NCBI GenBank assembly: GCA_033961575.1
Contig: CM066731.1
Coordinates: 137,261,001-137,325,000, forward strand
DNA from: Aselliscus stoliczkanus
Lineage: Eukaryota; Chordata; Mammalia; Chiroptera; Hipposideridae
Direction: 5' to 3'
DNA: 64,000 nucleotides
The notes beneath the pieces were generated by a model. The model searched no databases and was not told the DNA's origin. It worked only from the letters and a program-made list of their open reading frames with translations. The translations under genes were made by a program, and so were the position numbers. Shown here piece after piece: positions 57,969-64,000 of the stretch. Numbering within the stretch: position 1 is the first letter of the stretch; the number at the start of each line of letters is the position of its first letter.

Positions 57969-58105
57969 CAGCTGGCTGAGTGGCTCAGTTGGTTAAGAGT
58001 GCGAGCTCTGAGCAACAGGGTTGCCGGTTCGATTCCAGGCCCGAGCTGAGTTGCTGCTGAGCTGCCAACAGATGGCAGGATGGCTTAGCTAAAAAAAAAA
58101 AAAAT
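57969..58105 (+). mobile_element. tRNA-derived SINE, family 2 (subtype without extra block)
   Basis: cagctggctgagtggctcagttgg, then aagagtgcgagctctgagcaac and a well-kept B-box-like gccggttcgattcc, ending gcaggatggcttagct plus poly(A). The 10-bp direct repeats gttgatttct are perfect (57959-57968 and 58106-58115). It lacks the ~20-bp block of the copies at 11045 and 56556. Confidence 0.94.
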
Positions 58106-58115
58106 GTTGATTTCT

Positions 58116-58300
58116 GCCTGTCAAGAATTTATTTCCCCTTATGGTAACAGTACCCATTATTCCTTGGAGAACTTTCTCCATGTCCATTTGATATGAGTGG
58201 AGGTTCAGGCATTCATACATGACTCTAGCCAGGCCAATCCAAACTGAGAATTTTTAGTTCTGTGACTTTTCTTGAAACTATTGTGGAAAAGGTATTCTTT
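58116..58300. repeat. Possible ancient LTR-like fragment
   Basis: gactctagccaggccaatccaaactgag and cttgaaactattgtggaaaagg resemble an old mammalian LTR-type repeat. Weak. Confidence 0.3.
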
Positions 58301-59530
58301 TTCTTCTGGAGGTTAACTTAATTTATGAGGGTCAGTTCTGTTGAATATAATATTGATTGACTGTTTTTTCTCTCAGCACTTTGAATATGTCATTCTACTG
58401 CCTTCTGCACCTTGAATATGTTGTTCCACTGCCTTCTGACCTCCATCGTTTCTGATGAGAAGGCAACTGTGAGTTGTATTGATGTTCCTTTATATATTGT
58501 CAGTTTTTTCTTCTTGTTGATTTCAAGACTGTTCTTTGTGGCTTAACATTTTAACTATGATATGACTATTTACAGGATCTTTTTGTATTTGCCTTACTTG
58601 GAATTTGTTGAACATTATAAATCTATAGATTTGTTTTCGACAAATTTGGGGAGTTTTCCATTATTATTTCTTCAAATATTTTCTGTCCTTTTGCTCTCTA
58701 TTTTTTGGGGGACTGCTATTGTATGTATGTTAGTATAGCTGATATTGTTCCATCATTCTCTGAGGCTGTATTCATTTTTCTCCAATCCTTATTGTTTCTG
58801 TTATTCATATTGTATAATTTCTATTGATCTATCATCAAGGTCTCTGATTCGTTCTTCTACCGTCTCAAATATGCTGGTGAGCCCCTATAGTGAATTTTAT
58901 TTTATTTATTGTAAACTTCAACTCTAGAATTTGTTTATTTAAAAAAATAATTTCTATATCTTTATTGAGAATCTCTGTCTGTTGATTCTTTGTTGTCATA
59001 CTTTATAATTCTTTATGCAGGGGTTTCTTTAGTTCTTTTAATATATTTATAGTAGCTGCTTTAAAGTCTTTGCTAAATACAACACCTGGAGCATCTGAGG
59101 ACACTCAGACACAGTTTCTATTGACTGATTTTTTTTCTAAGTATGGATCTTACTTTCCTGTTTCTTTGCATGTTTCATATTTTTTGTTGAAAACTGGACA
59201 TCTTAGTTAATGTATTGTGGCATTCTATATTTTTATGTTTTTCCCCTAAAAGTTGTTGTGCTGGGTTATTTTTTGTTGTTGTTATTCATTTGTTTAGTTA
59301 CTTGTCTGGGCTTATTCTGTGAAATATCTCACTCAGCCTTGTGTACCACTGATGTCTTTGTAAATTTTAAATATTTTTTTTGTCTTTAAGCTTGGGTTTT
59401 GAGGAGCTGCCCTTCATCTGTGTAGTTTAGTAGTCTGCCATGGATTGATAAAGATTGTGTTCAATAACCTTGAGCCAGTAAGGCTCTGTCATCTGAAGAT
59501 GGATCTGTATATAGGAGGAAGAACACATTT
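58301..59530 (-). repeat. Old L1 ORF1/5'UTR-type sequence, antisense
   Basis: Landmarks include ctgatgagaaggcaactgtgag, ttcgacaaatttggggagttttccattattatttcttcaaatattttc, ttctgttattcatattgtataatttctattgatc and gctgctttaaagtctttgctaa. There is a small tandem duplication (ttgaatatgtcattctactgccttctg) at 58381-58439. Confidence 0.65.
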
Positions 59531-60230
59531 TGGACATTTTCACATCTGGGCTTTTTCAGAAATGGACCACTATTGGATTGCACATCTGCCCTTCTGAAAT
59601 TGACCCACTGCTTTTCATTGAATACTTGTTGTTTTCTTTGGTTCTCAAGTCTATCAGATGTTTACTTTTTCCTTCTGTCTTTGCTTTCACAGATGACAAA
59701 TTCTTGCAGGGCTTAAGGTCTATCTTCACCTGTTTGTTATTTGTGTTTTCTAGGAGTATCTTGTCACCCAGTTTTCTTGTGTTAAATATTCATAGGATTT
59801 TAATTTTTCTACTTAGTTGTTCTTTCTGTTTCTATGTGGGGATTCAGAAATATTTAAAATCTATACCATCACTGCTCCATACTGTCATCTTCCTGGAATC
59901 CTGGGTCTTTTATATTGGTTGTTAAAGTTTTCTAGATTTTTCTTAAAGGTGTTCGTATTTCTTGTTAGTTTTATTCCTAGATGTATGATGGTTTCTATTG
60001 CAATTAAATGTAGAAAATGATTGTTCTCATTATATTTTCTAATAGGAACACTATTGGCTTTTGTATATTATTCTTGCATTTGGATTTGTTACTGACCTTT
60101 TTTTAGTTAAAAAAACATTTAAGTTCATTTTGGATATTCTAAGAAGACCTTTATATAGATAATGATATTTTCTTCCATATTATCTAGTTTAAACTTCATG
60201 AGTACCCTTTTATATCAGTACTTATAAAGC
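59531..60230 (-). repeat. Possible old L1 ORF2-type fragment, antisense
   Basis: The part around 59935-60090 (gttttattcctagatgtatgatgg, aggaacactattggcttttgtatattattcttgc) is like antisense L1 ORF2. The left part is unassigned. The 131-codon frame at 59530-59925 shows no protein family. Confidence 0.45.
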
Positions 60231-60346
60231 CAATTATTTTTTGTTAATATTTACATATTATTCACTTACATCATTCTGCCATAATTTATGTAAACAATTC
60301 ATAGTTTCACATTTATATGATTTCTGAATTTTTGCTATTATAAAAA
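60231..60346. other. Short unassigned stretch
   Basis: AT-rich; nothing recognised. Confidence 0.4.
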
Positions 60347-60356
60347 GTATATCTTT

Positions 60357-60464
60357 GGGCCGGCCGAGTGGCACAGTGGTTAAGTGCTGGCTTGGGAAGC
60401 CAGCGGCCCCGATTCAGATCCCACATATGAGGGCCAGTGACACTGCCCTCAAAAAAAAAAAAAG
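60357..60464 (+). mobile_element. Short tRNA-derived SINE, family 1, with target-site duplication
   Basis: The 108-bp copy runs gggccggccgagtggcacag, through paired ggcttgggaagccagcggcc, to gggccagtgacactgccctc and poly(A). The perfect 10-bp direct repeats gtatatcttt (60347-60356 and 60465-60474) show a recent insertion. It is the cleanest short copy and the only one in plus orientation. Confidence 0.95.
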
Positions 60465-60562
60465 GTATATCTTTTCACATTTATATGAATATTTCCATAG
60501 TTTAAATTCCTAAAAATAGAATGACTGGTGCAAATGATATATCCAATTAAAATTGTCCTCCA

Positions 60563-60600
60563 AGTTGTTGTTGTTGTTATCATTATTATTATTATTATCG
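60563..60600. repeat. (GTT)n/(ATT)n simple repeat
   Basis: Four GTT units followed by several ATT units. Confidence 0.9.
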
Positions 60601-60789
60601 ATTTTTTTCCAGAGATGCTATCTATTCTGTCACCAAAACTTGTTAACTCTAACTTTACAATTTCCAGAATCTGATGACTTGTCACTGATTTAACCTGGTC
60701 CAAGTCATCATCATTTTGGGGGCATGTGTAATTGCAATGACATATAATCAATTTCTCTTTCTCTGTTTCCATTCTTTTGGAAGAATCTA

Positions 60790-61050
60790 TTCTCAGTGTA
60801 TTAATATAGTCAATCTAGCAGCCAGGGTGAATATATGAAAATGTAAGTCAGATATTATCAGTATTCTGCTCAAAACCCTACCCTGGTTTTAATTTGATAC
60901 AGAGAAAATGTCAAAATCCTTACAAGGACCCGTAAAGCTTTTCATGATCTGCTTCTTTTTATCTCTTAGCTCATCACTTATTACTTTTCTCCAGCAGAGC
61001 TATTTCAATAGTGTACCTTTCTTTCTCTTTAATACAAATATAGTAATACA
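60790..61050 (+). repeat. L2 LINE fragment
   Basis: cagatattatcagtattctgctcaaaaccctaccctgg, aaaatgtcaaaatccttacaaggacccgtaaagcttttcatgatctgc is the L2 3' region in sense. Confidence 0.7.
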
Positions 61051-61131
61051 TCAGTTTGCAAGCACAATTCATTCTGGAAACAAACTACTCGTATTGCAAG
61101 ACATCGCTCATTTACCAAGTTAAAATGTATT

Positions 61132-61171
61132 ATTAGGTTGGTGCAAAATTGCAAAATTGCACCAACCTAAT
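61132..61171. mobile_element. Mariner (Hsmar1/MADE1-like) end-to-end palindrome, 40 bp
   Basis: attaggttggtgcaa and its exact reverse complement lie around the centre aattgcaaaatt-like text. The end sequence ttaggttggtgcaa is that of Hsmar1/MADE1-type mariners. The element consists of almost nothing but its two ends. Confidence 0.85.
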
Positions 61172-61288
61172 AGAAATGTTTGCTGATCTTGTGGAATACT
61201 CGCAAACCAAGCTACTCGCAATCCAAGGTTTTACTGTATTCTCCTTTTGTATCAATAAATATTTTCTACTAACCTACATTATTTTCTT

Positions 61289-61739
61289 TTCTTTTTTTTT
61301 TTTTTTAAAGATTTTATTGGGGAATTGGCAGAGGGGAACAGCGTTGGGGAATCGGGGAAGGGGAACAGACAAGTTGCTGTCTTTTTGTTCTTCAGTTTAG
61401 TTGCGGAGGATGTTGCTTCACTGTTGGTATCGTCATTGCGCTCTTCCCGGATGAGGCAGATCGGTCGCTGGCCTCTGGATGTCGCTCATCACGGCTATTG
61501 GCAGCTCACGCTTGGCTGCCAGCCGCTCACGCTGGCTGCGTGCCACTCACTGTAGCCTATGGCAGCCCACTGCAGCAGGGGCTGCAGCCCACACCATCAC
61601 CGGGGCTCGCACAGCCCAGCTCCAGGTGGAGCTGTTGTTAGCTGTAGAGGGCAGTGTCACTGGCCCTCATGTGGGATCCGAACCGGGGCCGCTGGCATCC
61701 CAAAACCAGCGCTTAACCAATGCGCCACTCGGCCGGCCC
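61289..61739 (-). mobile_element. Long composite tRNA-derived SINE, family 1 (451 bp)
   Basis: Same plan as the copy at 26429: tRNA-like head, GC-rich body with two ~20-bp units (61499-61552), and the end ccccaataaaatctttaaa. The direct repeats tattttctt (61280-61288 and 61740-61748) are perfect. The open frames at 61325-61879 (all in plus) are by-products. Confidence 0.94.
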
Positions 61740-61748
61740 TATTTTCTT

Positions 61749-64000
61749 ATTTTGTTTATTCATCCTTTTATTTTGAGAGCAACAAACATCTGTTTTACGT
61801 ACTTCTGCCCCAAATGTCAACTGATTTCCACTTACTTGATTCTAATATGATTATATCATTATATCATATAATTATATGACTACATCATATTATTATAATC
61901 ATTTTGCTATGGGCTTCAGGAGATCTGTGCCCTACGTCCTTCCTTGCAAAAGAATCAGATCAGCAAAGAAGCAGCAGCAAAAGCAGCAGATACGGGAGGA
62001 GGAGGAGGAAGAAGAGGACATTCTAGTGAAAACATTTGAGTTCTATACCTTTCTGAAAGGAAGAGACACAGAAATTTTTATTGGATAGTTCAGTGGGCTC
62101 AAGTTAAGGGACACTGCTCTAGTTCAGTTGCTTATTCTATTAAGGCATTATGTGCACTGGAAGTATTTTACCACCTTCTCCTCAGTCTCCTTCTCTCATA
62201 TCTGCTACAGTAATATCCCAATACTGTCACAGGGTTTCTGCTTACCCCAGATGCTAGGGAATCCTGCCTACAGAATCCTGCCACAGTGTTTATATTTTGC
62301 CATTTCATGGCAGACAGAAGGATTCCCAATGACACTTTCCCTGTTAGTCTAAGGGTTTTTACTTTCCTCTATCCCTAAATTAGAAGAGATGATCAGGGGG
62401 TTTATCTAAGGCCTACCTTTCTTTATTCTCAAAAGGCAATCCTGGGTTCCCCCCACCCCACTCCTGTGGAAGTGAATGGCAAGCTTTCTGTAGTGTCCTC
62501 CTTTAGTTTATTAATAGAACTCTAAATATTTTTAATATTTGTAGCATCTGGCATTCTTTCCTTAGCTTTAAGCACCAACTCAACTTTATTTTTTTATTTT
62601 TACATTTTCCTTGGTCAATTTAGTTGGGATTGGGAAGAAGGGAGGCAGACGCTGTTTATAATCTGAATTTTTGTCCCTTTAGACTTCTTTCTTTACAATA
62701 TCTGATCTACTATATTGGTGCTTAATATATATGAGCTTCTATCAATCAGTGGAGTTGCAAATGAGCACTAAAACTACCTAAAGATGGTCATTTAAGCTTT
62801 CCAGTATGTTAATGAAAAGTCAAAAATATAGCATAATGTTCTTATTACTTATAAAGTAAATAAGTGCTTCATCTGTGAAAAGATTGTATCAGAGAACTGG
62901 AGAATAATCAAGAATTGCAGTTACAAAGGAAGGATGCCTTGACACCACTTCTGGAGCGTAACTAACAGACATTTTCAAATCTAGTTCTCCCATAGATGCA
63001 AGTATCTGACTTAAAGAGCACAACCCCTTTTTCAAAGTTGATGATTGATTGAGCAGCTCTACATAAAAGTTAGTTAGAAGCAGAATTCTAGGGAACAGGA
63101 TTAGTATGATATATGAAGAAATCCTATATAAGAATTTAGATAAGTAGATCTTCTGAGGAACTCTTACTACAAAAAATTTTAATGATTTCATTTTTGATAT
63201 CAGATAACCACTGCAATGTACATTTTATTACAGGAGAGAAATACACTTATCAATAATCTTGAAACTGGGTAGGCTACCTCTTAGGGATATGAAAACTTTC
63301 TAGGGGATACAAGAATATGGATCATTTAAAAGGAACCAATTTCCAGATTCTTCACTTCCAACTCTTTCTAAAAATTAATTTGAGTGAGAATTTGCCTGAG
63401 TTCATAACAGCTCTTCTCTCTTTACAAAATAAAGGCACACACATAAATGGTATATTGTTTGAGTCTCAAAAAAGGGTAGCCTTTGTTAAATTAAATTTTT
63501 GCTTAATTAAATGAGCACACCCACACGGAATTTCTCTGTCTTCACTACCTATGTTATGGGTGAAAAGTGGGTTAGGAATGTAGTATGTTGGACCATTTTG
63601 GGATGTTTTCAATGCAGATATATGATAGAATGTGGAACTACTAATGATTTTCATATAAGGACTGTGCCTCTTGCATGCCCTCAGCTATTATCAATATGTG
63701 CACATAAGGAGAGTACTTTAAGAGCAAAGCATGAAAAATATTAATAAGAAATACTCAATACTAAAAGCAGTGGTTTCATGCATTAAGCATAAAGTATTGT
63801 TTCTAGTTATTCTCACTATTTATTCCAACGACAAGTCATTAGCTGGAAAGAAAGCTTCTTCAAAATGCCAAAGCAAAAAAGTTTGCTGATGCTAACTTTT
63901 TAGAATGTAACTAGATTATTTTATTTTTGGTGCTATCAATTTTTTTTTAAGATACATTAAATAAAACTCACAGATAAGACTTTTACTTAATTTCTTTCAG
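61749..64000. other. No recognised gene; window ends in an acceptor-like tract
   Basis: AT-rich. A purine-rich codon-like patch (agcagcagcaaaagcagcag, then ggaggaggaggaa) lies at 61965-62020. The final 20 bases, ttttacttaatttctttcag, look like a splice acceptor. The frames at 62889-63744 carry no family motif. Confidence 0.4.

Noticed and set aside
57969..58060. Possible tRNA gene (A-box and B-box present)
   Set aside because: It has a SINE-specific body, a poly(A) tail and target-site duplications, and the cloverleaf arms do not close.
59530..59925. 131-codon open frame, hydrophobic
   Set aside because: It lies in AT-rich sequence next to antisense L1, without a family motif, splice context or start context. 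T-rich DNA tends to give Phe/Leu/Ile-rich frames.
61132..61171. Evidence for a primate host, from the Hsmar1/MADE1-type ends
   Set aside because: No Alu is present, the SINEs are of another origin, and mariners with similar ends are not confined to primates, so this alone does not set the host.
1..64000. CRISPR array, bacterial operon, rRNA genes or mitochondrial insert
   Set aside because: No spaced direct repeats, ribosome-binding sites, rRNA text or mitochondrial gene segments were seen. The repeat content is plainly mammalian.

Overview
This is a vertebrate nuclear window, almost certainly from a placental mammal. It is AT-rich and gene-poor, and it is crowded with mammalian interspersed repeats: L1, L2, MIR, MER5-type hAT, Tigger/MER6 and MLT1-type LTRs. 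No intact protein-coding gene is visible, and no tRNA or rRNA gene, CRISPR array or bacterial feature. Nearly every long open frame is a repeat, a microsatellite or chance. The best guess for the host is a bat or another laurasiatherian. The guess rests on L1 3' ends with the 'gtacacctgaaact' signature, two lineage-specific tRNA-derived SINE families, and two different mariner (DD34D) transposons. The species cannot be fixed from sequence alone. The window reads as intergenic or deep intronic DNA.

Layout. A 5'-truncated processed pseudogene of the protein phosphatase PPM1J lies at 719-1453 between 17-bp target-site duplications. From 2 to 8 kb there are MIR, L2 and L1 remnants with (CA)n and (CTAT)n arrays. 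A complete but dead mariner with TA duplications lies at 8797-10024. From 10 to 20 kb there are MIR, L2, SINEs, a short L1 3' end (14703-14931) and an L1 with an inverted 5' part (18918-19298). At 20376-23330 sits a full-span 'half-L1' on the minus strand: L1-type 5'UTR, ORF1 and 3'UTR with no ORF2. Four SINEs of one family lie at 25-32 kb, and a 1.3-kb Tigger-type element lies at 27576-28911. From 33.2 to about 39.2 kb an old antisense L1 is interrupted by a 570-bp deleted mariner and a 311-bp MER6-like element. An MLT1-like LTR end, hAT elements and further L1 pieces follow to 47 kb. After a long quiet stretch, 52.2-60.2 kb is again mostly antisense L1 with younger insertions, including a long alternating purine-pyrimidine tract. 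From 60.3 kb to the end there are two more SINEs, an L2 piece and a 40-bp mariner palindrome.

The elements form interacting mobile systems rather than a gene pathway. The L1 machinery would have mobilised the half-L1, the SINEs and the PPM1J retrocopy, as target-site duplications and A-rich tails show. Mariner and Tigger transposases moved the TA-flanked elements. The most interesting items are the half-L1 and a two-tier SINE family. In that family a short poly(A)-tailed form of about 108 bp equals the head of a long form of 436-451 bp, and the long form ends in AATAAA plus TCTTT.
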